Positions 46,132 through 57,154 are shown, counted from the stretch's first letter. The stretch: DNA of 64,000 nt from Ectothiorhodosinus mongolicus (GCF_022406875.1 NZ_CP023018.1:903575-967574), one strand, 5' to 3'. Numbers and translations are program-made. The notes: generated by a model not told the origin, from the letters alone.

Positions 46132-47355
46132 GTGAGCGCTGAACACGAACAGGCGATTGTGCTGCCAGAGGCCAGAGCCTCATGGTTGGCTTTGGCCATT
46201 TATCGTTATTTCAAGGATTTTCGCTACGGCACACTGCGTTTTCGCGTCGATGGCCAGAATTATCTGATTGAAGGGGCCGAACCCGGGCCCGAAGCCCATA
46301 TCCACCTGCACAATCCCATGCGCGTTTTGAAAAAAGTCGCGCGCCGCGGAGACACGGGCCTGGCTGAGGCTTACATGGATGGTGACTGGGACTCAGGCAA
46401 CCTGACGGAACTGTTGTTTTGGGGTGCGCGCAATTTTCATTCGCTGAGTGAGACCCTAGGAGCCAAGGGCCTGGTGCGCTGGGTGCTGCGCTTAAAACAC
46501 ATGCTGCGCAGCAATACGCGCAAGGGAAGCAGACGCAACATCGAAGCGCATTACGATCTAGGTAATGATTTTTATGCGCAATGGCTGGACCCCAGCATGA
46601 CCTACTCCAGCGCCCTCTTCAAACATGAAGATGAGCCATTGGAGCAAGCGCAAACCAACAAATATGCGCGCTTGCTAGAGTCTTTAAATGCCAAGCCCGG
46701 CGACCATATTCTTGAGGTTGGCTGCGGCTGGGGTGGCTTTGCTGAGTACGCCGCCAAGCAGGGCATGCGCGTCACCGGCATTACTTTATCGCGCGAACAA
46801 CTGGCTTGGGCCCGTGAGCGTATGGCCAAGGCAGGTCTTAGCGATCGAGTGGATTTACGACTGCAGGATTACCGCGATCTGAACGAACGGTTTGATCACG
46901 TAGTCAGCATCGAGATGTTCGAAGCGGTGGGTGAGGCCTATTGGGGCACTTATTTCAAAATGCTGCACAAAGTGATTCGCCCAGGTGGCCGCATCGCCTT
47001 GCAGATAATCACCATCAATGACAAAGATTTTGAGACCTACCGACTGTCAGCAGATTTCATTCAGCTGTACATTTTTCCCGGCGGCATGCTGCCCTCACCG
47101 GGTGTTTTGCGCCAACTGGTCGATGAAAAAGGGTTTACGCAAATCGCCTGTGATTGTTTTGGACAAGACTATGCCCAAACATTGGCACAATGGCATGAAC
47201 GCTGTAACGCCCATGCCGCGGCTATTCGTGACCGCTTTGATGAGCGCTTTTTGAGAATGTGGCGATACTATCTGTCCTATTGCGAAGCCGGTTTTCGGGA
47301 TGGGTGTATCGATCTGTGTCAGCTGGTACTGCAAAAACCGCAAGCTGCGACATAA
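46132..47355 (+). CDS. cfa: Cyclopropane-fatty-acyl-phospholipid synthase family methyltransferase
   Basis: A 407-residue SAM-dependent methyltransferase acting on unsaturated acyl chains of membrane phospholipids. The N-terminal lipid-binding domain (about 20-110) has GDTGLAEAYMDGDWD. The catalytic domain has LGNDFYAQWLDPSMTYSSALF, SAM motif LEVGCGWGGFAEYA and HKVIRPGGRIALQ. The GTG start follows AGGGGTG. Companion genes MFS, DUF3833 and chalcone isomerase-like mark it as the paralogue found in photooxidative-stress clusters, some members of which make furan-fatty-acid precursors; ordinary cyclopropane synthesis is equally possible. Confidence 0.9.
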   Translation: MSAEHEQAIVLPEARASWLALAIYRYFKDFRYGTLRFRVDGQNYLIEGAEPGPEAHIHLHNPMRVLKKVARRGDTGLAEAYMDGDWDSGNLTELLFWGARNFHSLSETLGAKGLVRWVLRLKHMLRSNTRKGSRRNIEAHYDLGNDFYAQWLDPSMTYSSALFKHEDEPLEQAQTNKYARLLESLNAKPGDHILEVGCGWGGFAEYAAKQGMRVTGITLSREQLAWARERMAKAGLSDRVDLRLQDYRDLNERFDHVVSIEMFEAVGEAYWGTYFKMLHKVIRPGGRIALQIITINDKDFETYRLSADFIQLYIFPGGMLPSPGVLRQLVDEKGFTQIACDCFGQDYAQTLAQWHERCNAHAAAIRDRFDERFLRMWRYYLSYCEAGFRDGCIDLCQLVLQKPQAAT

Positions 47356-48681
47356 ATGCAGACAGCCTCCCAGGAGCGGGCCTGGCATTTTTGGCTTTAT
47401 GGCCTGCCCGGCCTGCCGTTGGCCGCTTTGGGCCTGCCCTTGTATATCTACCTACCGACCTTTTATGGCACCGAGATCGGCCTAGGGCTGGCTACTGTCG
47501 GCTTTCTATTGCTGCTGGCGCGCGCCACCGATGTGATTTCCGACCCTTTGATTGGTGCACTGTCGGATTATCTGCCGATCAAACATCGCCGCAAATGGAT
47601 GATGGCGGTTGCGGCGCCTTTGTTGATGATTTCCATCAGCGCTTTGTTCACGCCGCCCGAAGATGCCGGAGCCGGCTGGCTGTTATTTTGGAGCCTGCTG
47701 GTTTACCTGGCTTGGAGTCTGATTACTCTGCCATATAGCGCCTGGGGCGCTGAATTGTCCGAGGATTACCACCGGCGCAGCCAGATCACCGCGAGCCGCG
47801 AGGGCTTTGTGCTGCTGGGAACGCTGGTGGCTGCCGGCCTGCCACTGGCGCTGGGGCTGGCCAGCAACCAAACCGGTGAGATTCTCTCGGCTTTGCAGTG
47901 GATGCTGCTCATTGCCTTACCTTTGGCTTTGTTCATCGCCCTTTGGTGGGTGCCTGAACCACAGCGTCGCGGGCCACCCGTGCCGGTAGTTCAAGGGCTG
48001 TCTTTGCTGCGCGAGAACCCATACTTTGCGCGCCTGATCAGTGCCTATTTGTTGAATGGCTTGGCTAATGGTCTACCGGCCACGCTGTTTTTATTGTTCG
48101 TCACTTACGTTCTGCAGACACCAGATCAGTTCGGGGTATTGCTGGGCATATACTTTGTCAGCGGCATTTTGGGCTTACCCATTGGCTTGGCGTTGGCGAA
48201 AAGATGGGGAAAACACCGGGTCTGGAGTCTATCGATGCTTTGGGCCTGCCTGATTTTTATGTGGGCGCCGTTTCTGGGTCCCGGGGACTTTTGGCCATTT
48301 TTCGTGATTTGCGCGCTCAGCGGCCTAAGCTTGGGTATTGATATGGCCCTTCCAGCATCCATTCAAGCGGATGTCATTGATATGGATACCGCCCAGGGCG
48401 GCGGTGAGCGAGCCGGTTTGTTTTTTGGCCTATGGGGCATGACCACCAAACTGGCCTTGGCTTTGGCGGTTGGATTGTCTTTCCCCTTATTGGCACTGAC
48501 TGGCTTTAGCACCGATCCTGCGCCTGACGCCAATGGCAATCCATGGGCACTGGCTTTACTCTATGGGGCATTGCCTATTCCTTTTAAGCTCGCAGCCGCC
48601 CGCATGATGTGGCGCTTTAGCCTAGATCAGGCCACGCAACAGGCACTGCGAGAACGCATTGATGGAGAGCGCGCTTTATGA
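47356..48681 (+). CDS. MFS transporter, GPH (melibiose) family
   Basis: A 441-residue carrier with about 12 membrane helices. Family motifs are the cation-site segment ATDVISDPLIGALSDYLPIKHRRKWMM and LPYSAWGAELSEDYHRRSQITASREG. It starts directly at the cfa stop and ends 4 nt into the lipoprotein gene, so the cluster is tightly coupled. Substrate unknown; GPH members move sugars or other small solutes with a cation, but in this cfa cluster a lipid-related substrate is conceivable. Confidence 0.88.
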   Translation: MQTASQERAWHFWLYGLPGLPLAALGLPLYIYLPTFYGTEIGLGLATVGFLLLLARATDVISDPLIGALSDYLPIKHRRKWMMAVAAPLLMISISALFTPPEDAGAGWLLFWSLLVYLAWSLITLPYSAWGAELSEDYHRRSQITASREGFVLLGTLVAAGLPLALGLASNQTGEILSALQWMLLIALPLALFIALWWVPEPQRRGPPVPVVQGLSLLRENPYFARLISAYLLNGLANGLPATLFLLFVTYVLQTPDQFGVLLGIYFVSGILGLPIGLALAKRWGKHRVWSLSMLWACLIFMWAPFLGPGDFWPFFVICALSGLSLGIDMALPASIQADVIDMDTAQGGGERAGLFFGLWGMTTKLALALAVGLSFPLLALTGFSTDPAPDANGNPWALALLYGALPIPFKLAAARMMWRFSLDQATQQALRERIDGERAL

Positions 48682-49214
48682 AACGTCTGATTGCCTTTAT
48701 GCTTTTGCCATTGGTTCTGCTGTTCTTGAGTGCCTGCAGCAGCGTTTCCATTGAAAACTACCGCCATAGTGAGCCGCAATTGAACCTAGAAGACTATTTC
48801 ATTGGCCAGACCCGTGCTTGGGGCATCTTTCAAGACCGCAGTGGCCAGGTACAGCGCCAATTCACGGTAGACATCCATGGCTATATGGATGGCGATGAAT
48901 TGGTGCTCGATGAAGATTTTTTATACAGCGATGGCGAGGTCGACAAACGCATCTGGCGTCTGCGGCGTATTGATGAGAATACCTATGAAGGGCGTGCTGA
49001 TGATGTCATCGGTGTTGCCAAAGGGCATCTTGAAGGCAATGCCTTTAATTTCAGCTATACCTTGGATCTGCCTTATCGCAACGGCACGATTAAAGTGAAG
49101 TTTGATGATTGGATGTTTCTTCAGTCTGATGGTGTGATGATCAACCGTGCCGTCATGAGCAAATTTGGCATCCGTTTGGGTGAAGTCACGCTGGTATTCC
49201 AGCGCACAGATTGA
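48678..49214 (+). CDS. DUF3833 lipoprotein
   Basis: A 178-residue lipoprotein precursor with lipobox LSAC (Cys at about 20) after a short hydrophobic signal. The DUF3833 domain follows, with LNLEDYFIGQTRAWGIFQDRSG, GEVDKRIWRLRRIDENTYEGRADDVIG and FDDWMFLQ. The fold is predicted to be a lipocalin-like beta-barrel; the function is not established. It is a regular companion of cfa and chalcone isomerase-like genes. Confidence 0.9.
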   Translation: MKRLIAFMLLPLVLLFLSACSSVSIENYRHSEPQLNLEDYFIGQTRAWGIFQDRSGQVQRQFTVDIHGYMDGDELVLDEDFLYSDGEVDKRIWRLRRIDENTYEGRADDVIGVAKGHLEGNAFNFSYTLDLPYRNGTIKVKFDDWMFLQSDGVMINRAVMSKFGIRLGEVTLVFQRTD

Positions 49215-49269
49215 ACCAGTAAGAAGTGAGATGGTCGTATCTGGGTAGAATCCCTGTGGAGCTGACCCC

Positions 49270-49821
49270 ATGATCACTCGGGCAAAAAAAGTGTGGTTTG
49301 CGCCGCTTGCATTGATGCTGATGTTAAGCAGCTCTCTTGGCGCAGTATCAATGATTCCCTCAAACCAAGATCTTGTGCTCAAAAGCAGTGGTACGGCCAC
49401 CTGGATGCGCTTTGTGCGCGTCTATGATGCCGCTTTGTTTGCGCCCAGCGATGCTCGGGTTGAGCAGGTGTTGCAAAAAGATGTGCCACTGAGTCTGAAA
49501 ATCGAATATCTGATTGGCGTGAGTGCCGATAACATCGTTAAAGCAGCGGATGTGGCATTAGCCCGGCAGCACGGTCCAGAAGTTTTGGATCGGTATTCCA
49601 CACATATCCAAAGACTGCACCAAAGCTATCAAAGCACCGAACCAGGCGACCGCTACCGCCTCGATTACCGTCCCGGCGAAGGCATCAGTCTGTGGTTCAA
49701 TGATCAGTATTTGGTCAGCATCAACGATGACAAATTCGCGCGCCTATATGTGGGCATTTGGCTGGGTGAGCAGCCACTATCTGAGCGTTTGAGAACCGCT
49801 TTGCTTAACTGGGAGGATTAA
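49270..49821 (+). CDS. Chalcone isomerase-like secreted protein
   Basis: A 183-residue protein with an N-terminal signal peptide ([15 protein letters not shown]) and a chalcone isomerase-like fold. Recognisable parts are [58 protein letters not shown] and the terminal [24 protein letters not shown]. Bacterial members probably bind fatty acids rather than chalcones. GGAGC precedes the ATG. The last 17 bp overlap the convergent msrA gene. Confidence 0.88.
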   Translation: MITRAKKVWFAPLALMLMLSSSLGAVSMIPSNQDLVLKSSGTATWMRFVRVYDAALFAPSDARVEQVLQKDVPLSLKIEYLIGVSADNIVKAADVALARQHGPEVLDRYSTHIQRLHQSYQSTEPGDRYRLDYRPGEGISLWFNDQYLVSINDDKFARLYVGIWLGEQPLSERLRTALLNWED

Positions 49822-50446
49822 AGCGCACGCCGGTACCACCCAGCCCACAATAGCCGCCAGGATTTTTGGCCAGATACTGCTGATGGTAGTCCTCAGCGAA
49901 ATAAAACTCGGGCGCGCTGATGATTTCTGTGGTGATCGGGTCATGCCCTGCTGTCGTTAAAGCCCGTTCAAAAGTCTCAAGACTGGCGTCGGCCTGGTCT
50001 TTTTGTTCTGAATCGTAGCAATAAATGCCTGATCGGTACTGAGTGCCTACATCATTGCCTTGACGCATGCCCTGTGTGGGATCGTGGCTCTCCCAAAATA
50101 CTCTCAAAAGCTCCGTGTAAGCGATTTTTTGAGGATCAAAAACCACCAACACCACCTCATTGTGTCCGGTCATACCGCTGCAGACCTCGCGATACGTCGG
50201 ATTGGGGGTGTGACCAGCGGCATAGCCAACAGCAGTCGCATACACCCCGTCTAGCTCCCAGAACTTGCGCTCAGCACCCCAGAAACAGCCCAAACCAAAC
50301 AGCGCTTTACGCATATCCGCGGGATAGGGCGGCGTCATGGGTGTCTGCAAAACCGCATGTTTTTCTGGAACTGCCATGGGCTCAGTACGGCCCGGCAAGG
50401 CCTCCTCAGCACTGGGCATGGCGGCTTTCTTGAATAATCCAAACAT
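49805..50446 (-). CDS. msrA: Peptide methionine-S-sulfoxide reductase MsrA
   Basis: A 213-residue enzyme that repairs the S-epimer of methionine sulfoxide. The catalytic Cys is in [14 protein letters not shown] (about residue 54). Other motifs are [44 protein letters not shown] and the C-terminal [10 protein letters not shown] with one resolving Cys. A 40-residue N-terminal extension begins MFGLFKKA, as in several proteobacteria. It lies 3 bp after recG and may be read with it. Confidence 0.96.
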   Translation of the reverse strand: MFGLFKKAAMPSAEEALPGRTEPMAVPEKHAVLQTPMTPPYPADMRKALFGLGCFWGAERKFWELDGVYATAVGYAAGHTPNPTYREVCSGMTGHNEVVLVVFDPQKIAYTELLRVFWESHDPTQGMRQGNDVGTQYRSGIYCYDSEQKDQADASLETFERALTTAGHDPITTEIISAPEFYFAEDYHQQYLAKNPGGYCGLGGTGVRFNPPS

Positions 50447-50449
50447 AAT

Positions 50450-52528
50450 TCACCCTACCTTACCGTAGGCCTGAGCATCCCCAAGCCAGCGATCAATCAG
50501 TAACTCCACGCGGTCAGGATAATCTTCCAACAAACTGGCGGCTACCTGTTTGGCATCGTCGATCATGGCCTCATCGCGCAGCAAATCGGCAATGCGAAAT
50601 TGCATCATACCCGTTTGTCGGGTCCCCAAAACTTCCCCGGGACCCCGCAATTCCAGGTCAATTCGCGCAATCTCGAATCCATCGGTGCTGGCGCGCATGG
50701 CATTGAGGCGGTGCTGCGCGGTCTCTGACAAAGGCGGATGATACATCAGCACGCAGGAACTCTGAGTGCTACCTCGCCCCACACGCCCACGAAGCTGATG
50801 CAGCTGAGCCAAACCGAGGCGCTCGGCATTCTCAATCACCATCAATGAAGCGTTGGGCACATCGACACCTACCTCGATCACCGTTGTGGCGACCAAGAGT
50901 TGAATATCACCCTGCTTAAACGCCGACATCACCGCCTCTTTTTCACGCGGCTTCATGCGGCCATGTATTAAACCCACGGAAACATCACTTAAGGCTGTTC
51001 GCAATGCTTCATGAGTGTGCTCTGCTGCCTGCGCCTGCAAAGCATCAGACTCCTCAATCAGAGTACAAACCCAATAGGCTTGGCGACCCTCACGAATCGC
51101 ATGATGAATGCGATCCACCACCTCATTGCGCCGCTGATCACTGATCGCTACGGTTTGCACCGGTTGGCGCCCTGGCGGCAACTCATCGATCACCGAATAA
51201 TCTAGGTCTGCATATGCGGTCATGGCCAAGGTTCTTGGGATCGGTGTGGCGGTCATAATCAACTGATGTGGCAAGTGACCATCTCGTTGTCCCTTGTCGC
51301 GTAGGGCCATGCGCTGATGTACGCCAAAACGGTGTTGTTCATCGACCACAACCAGAGCCAGATTGCGAAACTGAAGCTCTTCCTGAAATAAGGCATGCGT
51401 GCCGATCGCAATCGCCGCACTACCCGTTTCGATGGCTTCCAGAGCCTCACGCCGTTGTTTGACGCCTTGCTTACCGGAAAACCACGCAGTTTGGATACCC
51501 AAGGGTTCCAGCCACGCCTTAAAATTTCGCAAATGCTGTTCAGCGAGTAATTCAGTGGGAGCCATGACCACCGCCTGATAACCTGACTCGATGGCCTGCA
51601 AACAAGCCGCCAACGCCACTAGGGTTTTGCCGGAACCCACATCACCTTGCACCAGACGCAACATCGGCTGGGGTCTGGCCATGTCCTCCAGTATCTCGGC
51701 AATGACTCGCTGTTGCGCCGCCGTCAGTGCAAATGGCAACTGGGTTTTCAGCGCATCTAGGAGCTTACCCGCGCTGCGAAGGGCTGCTGCGGGTTGTTGG
51801 GTGGTCTGGCGGCGCAGCTTCTCCATGCTCAAGTGATGCGCCACTAACTCTTCAAAAGCGAGGCGCCGCTGCGCCGGGTGTTGTCCCTGCAGCAGTTCAT
51901 CCAAAGGCGCATCTTGGGGAGGGCGGTGCACAAAGCGCAGGGCCGAGAGTAGGTCGGGCAGTCCCGCCAGTGCCAGCAATTGCGGGGGCAGATAATCCGG
52001 CAGAGAATCCACGCGCTGCAAAGCCTGATCAGTAAGTCGCCTCAAGCCGAGCTGGTGCAAACCCTCGGTAGTGGGATAGATCGGCGTGAGGCTCAATTCC
52101 AGCGGCTCACCTTCGGGCCGCAGAATCCGATACTCAGGGTGTACCATCTCCAAGCCCTGTCCCCCAAGGCGGATTTCACCAAAACAGCGCAGCAATGTCC
52201 CGCGCGCGAGCATATTCTGCTGCGCCAGGGAAAAATGAAAAAAGCGCAACGACAGGCTGCCGGTGCCGTCGGCAACGCGCACCACCAGCATGCGCCGACC
52301 CCTTAATATCACCTCATTGAGCTGAACTGTGGCATCAATGGTGACTTCTTCCCCGGGGCGCACACTGCCCAGGGGCCGGACGCGCGTGCGATCCTGGTAG
52401 CGCATCGGCAAGTGGAACAACAAATCGGTCACACTGTGGATGCCCAGCCGCTCCAGCCGGACGGCCATTTTCGGGCCGACACCTTTTAGCGTGTCGAGAC
52501 GATCCTCACTCCAAGACGAGGATGGCAT
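50450..52528 (-). CDS. recG: ATP-dependent DNA helicase RecG
   Basis: A 692-residue superfamily 2 helicase that regresses stalled forks and processes branched DNA. The N-terminal wedge/OB domain (about 5-190) includes [17 protein letters not shown] and [11 protein letters not shown]. The helicase core has Walker A GDVGSGKT (about 292-299), Walker [30 protein letters not shown] and [12 protein letters not shown]. The ATG lies within the 3' end of ridA (23-bp overlap). The usual spoT upstream of ridA is absent here. Confidence 0.98.
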   Translation of the reverse strand: MPSSSWSEDRLDTLKGVGPKMAVRLERLGIHSVTDLLFHLPMRYQDRTRVRPLGSVRPGEEVTIDATVQLNEVILRGRRMLVVRVADGTGSLSLRFFHFSLAQQNMLARGTLLRCFGEIRLGGQGLEMVHPEYRILRPEGEPLELSLTPIYPTTEGLHQLGLRRLTDQALQRVDSLPDYLPPQLLALAGLPDLLSALRFVHRPPQDAPLDELLQGQHPAQRRLAFEELVAHHLSMEKLRRQTTQQPAAALRSAGKLLDALKTQLPFALTAAQQRVIAEILEDMARPQPMLRLVQGDVGSGKTLVALAACLQAIESGYQAVVMAPTELLAEQHLRNFKAWLEPLGIQTAWFSGKQGVKQRREALEAIETGSAAIAIGTHALFQEELQFRNLALVVVDEQHRFGVHQRMALRDKGQRDGHLPHQLIMTATPIPRTLAMTAYADLDYSVIDELPPGRQPVQTVAISDQRRNEVVDRIHHAIREGRQAYWVCTLIEESDALQAQAAEHTHEALRTALSDVSVGLIHGRMKPREKEAVMSAFKQGDIQLLVATTVIEVGVDVPNASLMVIENAERLGLAQLHQLRGRVGRGSTQSSCVLMYHPPLSETAQHRLNAMRASTDGFEIARIDLELRGPGEVLGTRQTGMMQFRIADLLRDEAMIDDAKQVAASLLEDYPDRVELLIDRWLGDAQAYGKVG

Positions 52529-52889
52529 CCATCTCTACCTGCGCATCCTTGGGCAGGCTGGCCACACCAATGGCGGCGCGCGCGGGGTAAGGCTCGTGGA
52601 AGTATTCGCTCATCACCTGGTTGACCAGAGGAAAATGCGCCAGATCGGTCAGAAACACGTTGAGCTTAGCCACATCAGCGAGACCGCCGCCGGCTGCTTT
52701 GGCTACCGCGGCCAGATTGTCGAATACCCGTCGGATCTGAATCTCCATGCCGCCTTCCACCATTTCCATGGTGTCTGGCACCAAGGGAATCTGCCCCGAC
52801 AGGTAGACAGTGCTGCCCACTTTGATGGCTTGAGAATAGGTACCGATGGCTTGGGGGGCATCGAGTGTGGTAACGATTTCGCGTGGCAT
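52506..52889 (-). CDS. ridA: RidA family enamine/imine deaminase
   Basis: A 127-residue RidA/YjgF protein that hydrolyses reactive 2-aminoacrylate and related enamines. It shows [43 protein letters not shown], the Arg in [25 protein letters not shown]. The ATG at 52889 follows AGGAG; further upstream starts add unconserved residues. It is 10 bp downstream of lysA and overlaps recG, so lysA-ridA-recG-msrA can be one transcript. Confidence 0.96.
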   Translation of the reverse strand: MPREIVTTLDAPQAIGTYSQAIKVGSTVYLSGQIPLVPDTMEMVEGGMEIQIRRVFDNLAAVAKAAGGGLADVAKLNVFLTDLAHFPLVNQVMSEYFHEPYPARAAIGVASLPKDAQVEMDAILVLE

Positions 52890-52899
52890 CGCGGACTCC

Positions 52900-54147
52900 T
52901 TAATCGGGCAAAAGGGTTTCTCGCGCCAGCAGGGCATCCAGGCTTTCTCGAGGGTTAACGAGATAGGCCCGGTCCCCGTCGACCATGATTTCCGGTGGAC
53001 GCGGACGCGTATTGTAATTCGAACTCATCACATAACCATAAGCACCGGCGGAGCGAATGGCCAGCAAATCACCCGTCTCTAAAGCCAGTGCTCGAGATTT
53101 ACCAAGAAAATCACCGGTTTCACAGACAGGCCCAACAATATCCCAAGTGGCTGGCGCTACATCACGCGGCCGCACGGGCACAATGTCCATCCAAGCATCA
53201 TAAAGAGCCGGGCGAATCAGATCGTTCATGGCCGTATCGACAACCGCAAAATACTTATCGGCAGTCGGTTTCAGGTACTCCACCCGAGTCAAGAGCACCC
53301 CGGCGTTACCGGCAATGGCCCGCCCAGGCTCTAATAAAATCTCGTAATCCAAGTCTTGCAGTTCCGCCAGCATCTCCCGAGCGTAGTCCTCTGGCAACGG
53401 CGGATTCTCATCGCGATAGCGGATTCCCAGGCCACCGCCAAGATCCAAATGCTGGAGATGAATACCCTCCGCATTTAGTGAACCGACCAAATCCAGCATT
53501 CGCCGCAAGGCGTCAACAAAGGGCTCGGTGCGGGTTAGCTGCGAGCCGATGTGACAATCAATACCAACCACCTGCACATGCGGCAGATCCGCCGCTTGGC
53601 GGTATACCGTCAGCGCAGTCTCAACATCCAAACCAAACTTGTTCTCTTTGAGCCCCGTGGAAATATAAGGATGCGTCTTCGCATCCACATCCGGATTGAC
53701 TCGCAAGGAGATCGGCGCCAAGACCCCCAGTTCGCCAGCGATTTGATTGATGCGCCTGAGCTCAGGCTCAGATTCAACATTAAAGCAGCGGATACCCACC
53801 TCTAAGGCACGGCGAATTTCTTGGGGCTGCTTGCCGACACCGGAAAACACCACTTTGTCGGCTTGCCCACCGGCTAGGAGCACGCGCTCCAACTCACCCA
53901 CCGAGACGATGTCAAAGCCCGAACCGAGGCGTGCCAACACATTGAGCACGGCCAAATTACTATTGGCTTTTACCGCATAACAAATGAGATGAGGCCGCGC
54001 AGCCAGCGCCTGATCAAACGCTTTCCAATGGCGCTCTAGCGTCGCCCTTGAATAGACATAGGCAGGGGTTCCGTGTTGCTTAGCAATATCTTCAAGATTG
54101 ACTTGCTCAGCATGCAAGACGCCGCCCGAATAATTGAAATAATCCAT
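52900..54147 (-). CDS. lysA: Diaminopimelate decarboxylase
   Basis: A 415-residue PLP enzyme producing lysine from meso-diaminopimelate. The PLP-binding lysine is in [13 protein letters not shown] (about residue 60). Other motifs are [31 protein letters not shown], the substrate segment [13 protein letters not shown] with the catalytic Cys, and [19 protein letters not shown]. It follows the tiny lptM gene by 9 bp, the conserved lptM-lysA order, but dapF is not adjacent. Confidence 0.97.
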   Translation of the reverse strand: MDYFNYSGGVLHAEQVNLEDIAKQHGTPAYVYSRATLERHWKAFDQALAARPHLICYAVKANSNLAVLNVLARLGSGFDIVSVGELERVLLAGGQADKVVFSGVGKQPQEIRRALEVGIRCFNVESEPELRRINQIAGELGVLAPISLRVNPDVDAKTHPYISTGLKENKFGLDVETALTVYRQAADLPHVQVVGIDCHIGSQLTRTEPFVDALRRMLDLVGSLNAEGIHLQHLDLGGGLGIRYRDENPPLPEDYAREMLAELQDLDYEILLEPGRAIAGNAGVLLTRVEYLKPTADKYFAVVDTAMNDLIRPALYDAWMDIVPVRPRDVAPATWDIVGPVCETGDFLGKSRALALETGDLLAIRSAGAYGYVMSSNYNTRPRPPEIMVDGDRAYLVNPRESLDALLARETLLPD

Positions 54148-54156
54148 GAGGGCGTA

Positions 54157-54285
54157 TCAGTCCTGCTGCGGTGCGTCACTGGGCAGGAAAAGGTCACCTT
54201 TTTGACCACAACTGGACACCATGCTGGCCGTGCCCAGCACCACAACAATGACTACAAAAACGCTTCTGGCCCAGCAAAAAGGCAT
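54157..54285 (-). CDS. lptM: LptM (YifL-type) small lipoprotein
   Basis: A 42-residue lipoprotein, short enough to be missed by length cut-offs. It starts MPFCWARSVFVVIVVVLG, has lipobox VSSC and then the family hallmark CGQKGDLFLPS, followed by a short tail. LptM binds the LptD-LptE lipopolysaccharide translocon and aids LptD disulfide maturation. A GGGGA Shine-Dalgarno lies 8 nt before the ATG. Its position immediately before lysA is conserved in gammaproteobacteria. Confidence 0.9.
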   Translation of the reverse strand: MPFCWARSVFVVIVVVLGTASMVSSCGQKGDLFLPSDAPQQD

Positions 54286-54309
54286 CACTATCCCCAAATA
54301 CTCCGGTCT

Positions 54310-55143
54310 TTACCCGATTCCCACCACTTCGCTGGCCGCCTGCGTCACTACCTGCTCCAGTTCGGCCCGACAGGCAACGATATGGCCGATGACGATAATC
54401 ACCGGCGCAGCAAAATCCTCCTGCTGCATGTGTTCCTCAAGCTTATCTGCCGTGGTAATCAATACTCGTTCATCTGCAGTGGTCGCGGAGGCGATGACCG
54501 CTGCCGGAGTCTGAGGCGCCATACCGCCAGCAAATAGGTCACTGAGTATGAGAGGCAGATTTTTCAGGCCCATATACAACACGATTGGCTGCCCCAGCTT
54601 GGCCACCTGCAACCAATCGATGCCGTCTGGAGTCATTTGTTTGCCGGCCCCATGGCCTGTTGCTAGGAAAATCGCCTGATTGACCCCACGATGAGTGGCG
54701 GGAATACCCACAGCACCCAAGCCGGCCAGACCAGCCGTGAGCCCAGGGATCACTCGGTGACCGATACCAGCCGCTTTTAATGCGGCCACTTCCTCGCCAC
54801 CACGCCCGAAGATGTAGGGATCTCCCCCCTTGAGACGCACCACCCTAAAGCCGCGTCGCGCCTGGTCAATTAGCGTCACAACGATATCGTCTTGCGGGGT
54901 AGAGGGTTTGCCGCCCCGTTTACCGACAAAAACCCGCGCCGCACCGGGCCGCGCCAAGTTTAGGACACGCTGATCCACCAAGGCATCATGGACCAAGACA
55001 TCGGCCTGCATCAATGCGGACAGGGCATGCACTGTGAGCAAACCCGGGTCACCCGGACCGGCACCCACAATCCATACATCCCCGGGCGTGAGTATCGGCA
55101 GCCCCGGCACCAAAGTGCCCAAATTATTGGTGGCAATATTCAT
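54310..55143 (-). CDS. cobA: Uroporphyrinogen-III C-methyltransferase (SUMT)
   Basis: A 277-residue SAM-dependent methyltransferase making precorrin-2, the entry to cobalamin and siroheme. SAM motif GAGPGDPGLLTVHA (about 27-40), the signature YIFGRGGEE and GLTAGLAGLGAVGIPATHRG are present. There is no CysG-type dehydrogenase/chelatase domain. It ends the minus-strand cob series and lies 24 bp before lptM. Confidence 0.95.
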   Translation of the reverse strand: MNIATNNLGTLVPGLPILTPGDVWIVGAGPGDPGLLTVHALSALMQADVLVHDALVDQRVLNLARPGAARVFVGKRGGKPSTPQDDIVVTLIDQARRGFRVVRLKGGDPYIFGRGGEEVAALKAAGIGHRVIPGLTAGLAGLGAVGIPATHRGVNQAIFLATGHGAGKQMTPDGIDWLQVAKLGQPIVLYMGLKNLPLILSDLFAGGMAPQTPAAVIASATTADERVLITTADKLEEHMQQEDFAAPVIIVIGHIVACRAELEQVVTQAASEVVGIG

Positions 55144-55154
55144 TTCTGGTGAAA

Positions 55155-55907
55155 TTATACCCGGTAGCGACGGTGATAATCTGGATCATACAATGCGCTT
55201 TCGCGAAAATCCTGTCCACCCAAAGCAGGACCGACCAAAATGAGGCCCGTTCGCTCCAGTTCATGGGCACTGCTTGCAGCTACCAGCTGTCCTAAGGAGG
55301 AGCGCACCAATAACTGTTGCGGCCAGGTGGCGCGAACGACGACCGCGGCTGGGCAGTCGGATCCATAAAAGGGCAAAAGTTTTGCCACCACTTCTTCCAA
55401 TCGGTTGACCGCCAGATGAATGGCTAGCGTGGCACCACTACCAGCAAACTGCTCTAGAGTCTCGGACTTAGGCATTTTCGAGGCGCGTCCCGACAAGCGC
55501 GTAATCACTAGGCTTTGGCTGACTTCGGGCAGCGTCAGTTCCCGCCCCAATTCCGCCGCAGCGGCGGCAAATGCGGGCACACCCGGTGTCATGGTCCAGG
55601 CAATCCCAAGACGCTCCAAGCGACGAATTTGTTCGGCCACAGCGCTATAAATCGATAAGTCGCCAGAGTGCAGGCGTGCCACATCCTCGCCCGACGTATG
55701 CGCTCGCTGATACTCGGCTTCGATGGCATCGAGATCCAAGGGGGCAGTATCCACCAATCGAGCGCCTGGTTGGCAATGGCTCAGCACCTCCTTGGGTATA
55801 ATTGAGCCGGCATAAAGACAAACTGGACAGGCCGCCAATAGGCGCACGGCTCGCAAAGTCAGTAAATCAGCCGCGCCCGGGCCAGCGCCGATGAAATGTA
55901 CGGTCAT
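55155..55907 (-). CDS. cobM: Precorrin-4 C11-methyltransferase
   Basis: A 250-residue methyltransferase of the tetrapyrrole family with [27 protein letters not shown], the characteristic [19 protein letters not shown] and [25 protein letters not shown]. These match CobM/CbiF. The ATG at 55907 overlaps the cobL stop by 4 nt. It methylates C-11 of precorrin-4 in the corrin pathway. Confidence 0.95.
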   Translation of the reverse strand: MTVHFIGAGPGAADLLTLRAVRLLAACPVCLYAGSIIPKEVLSHCQPGARLVDTAPLDLDAIEAEYQRAHTSGEDVARLHSGDLSIYSAVAEQIRRLERLGIAWTMTPGVPAFAAAAAELGRELTLPEVSQSLVITRLSGRASKMPKSETLEQFAGSGATLAIHLAVNRLEEVVAKLLPFYGSDCPAAVVVRATWPQQLLVRSSLGQLVAASSAHELERTGLILVGPALGGQDFRESALYDPDYHRRYRV

Positions 55908-57154
55908 AAAACCATCTCCGGCTTTTGCACTACCCACTGTAAAACGGTCATGCCAGGACGAAAAGCGTGCATTTGTCCGACTGCATCCAAGCGCTCAACC
56001 GACAGGCGACTGAGATGCCCACCCAGCTTTTGCCAAGCATTTTGTACCACCAATTCGGTTTCTACTGCCACGCAATTCACCACCAGACGACCGCCAGCAC
56101 GCAGCGCCGTCCAGCAAGTTTCTATTAATTCAGGATTACGCGCACCACCGCCAATAAAAATGGCATCCGGAGTGGGCAGATCCAGCAATAAATCGGGCGC
56201 CTGACCGATGCGCACCTCAAACTGTGGCACACCCAAGGCCAGACTGTTGCGCGTCGCCCGCGCTGCCCGATCAACATCCACCTCGATACCGATGGCCTGG
56301 TTGGCTTTATGCGCCAAGAGCCACTCAATAGACACGGACCCCGAACCGCAACCCACATCCCATAACAATTGCCCTGCCTGGGGTTGAAGGCTGGATAGGG
56401 TCACAGCCCTGATCTCACGCTTGGTAATCTGGCCATCATGTTCGAACCAATCATCCGGCAAACCACGGGCTACGGGCCAGATGCGCGCTCCGGGGTCTGC
56501 CTTGACCTCCAGCCCCATGAGATTGAGTGCAGCGACATCTGCAAAAGTGAAACGCTTAGCCAAACACTGACGAATGCGTTCGCGCGGACCACCCAAACTC
56601 TCCAGCACCCAAACTCGGCTGTCACCAAAGCCCCACTCACTCAGCGCCTCACAAACAAGCCGCGGCGAGCTAGCATCTGCACTTAACACAAACAAACCCC
56701 GACCCGGCTGTAGAGCCGGTCGCAGACACTCCAAGGGACGATGCGTCAAGGAAACCACCGGTCTGTGTTTTTGTTCCCATTTGAGTCGGGCAGCGGCCAG
56801 CGTCAAACTGGAAAGCGTAGGGACACAAAGCATTTCCTCAGCAGGCAAAAAGCGGCGCAAAGTATTGCCAATGCCATGCAAAAAAGGATCGCCCGATGCC
56901 AGAACCGCCACAGCTTCACCGCGCAGTTGCATCAAGTCAGCCATACTGTCGCTCAGCGGCGATTTCCAGGCGACCCCCTTATCACCGATCAAAGATTCGG
57001 TGAGCTGCAAATGACGACGCGCGCCGAACACATGATGCGCTTGTGCCAGCAATTGCCGAGCTGCTGGGGACAGACCCTCGACGCCTTCCTCACCCAAGCC
57101 TATGATGCTAAGCCAAGGAGTGGATGTTTCCGGCGGTGTTGACTCATGGTCCAT
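55904..57154 (-). CDS. cobL: Precorrin-6Y C5,15-methyltransferase (decarboxylating)
   Basis: A 416-residue fused protein. The N-terminal CbiE-like domain (about 15-205) has [19 protein letters not shown] and [16 protein letters not shown]. The C-terminal CbiT-like methyltransferase (about 235-405) has [17 protein letters not shown] and [13 protein letters not shown]. It methylates C-5 and C-15 and decarboxylates ring C acetate. The ATG at 57154 is 53 bp from the divergent cobK start, so a promoter for one or both must lie in this gap or within the genes. Confidence 0.94.
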   Translation of the reverse strand: MDHESTPPETSTPWLSIIGLGEEGVEGLSPAARQLLAQAHHVFGARRHLQLTESLIGDKGVAWKSPLSDSMADLMQLRGEAVAVLASGDPFLHGIGNTLRRFLPAEEMLCVPTLSSLTLAAARLKWEQKHRPVVSLTHRPLECLRPALQPGRGLFVLSADASSPRLVCEALSEWGFGDSRVWVLESLGGPRERIRQCLAKRFTFADVAALNLMGLEVKADPGARIWPVARGLPDDWFEHDGQITKREIRAVTLSSLQPQAGQLLWDVGCGSGSVSIEWLLAHKANQAIGIEVDVDRAARATRNSLALGVPQFEVRIGQAPDLLLDLPTPDAIFIGGGARNPELIETCWTALRAGGRLVVNCVAVETELVVQNAWQKLGGHLSRLSVERLDAVGQMHAFRPGMTVLQWVVQKPEMVL

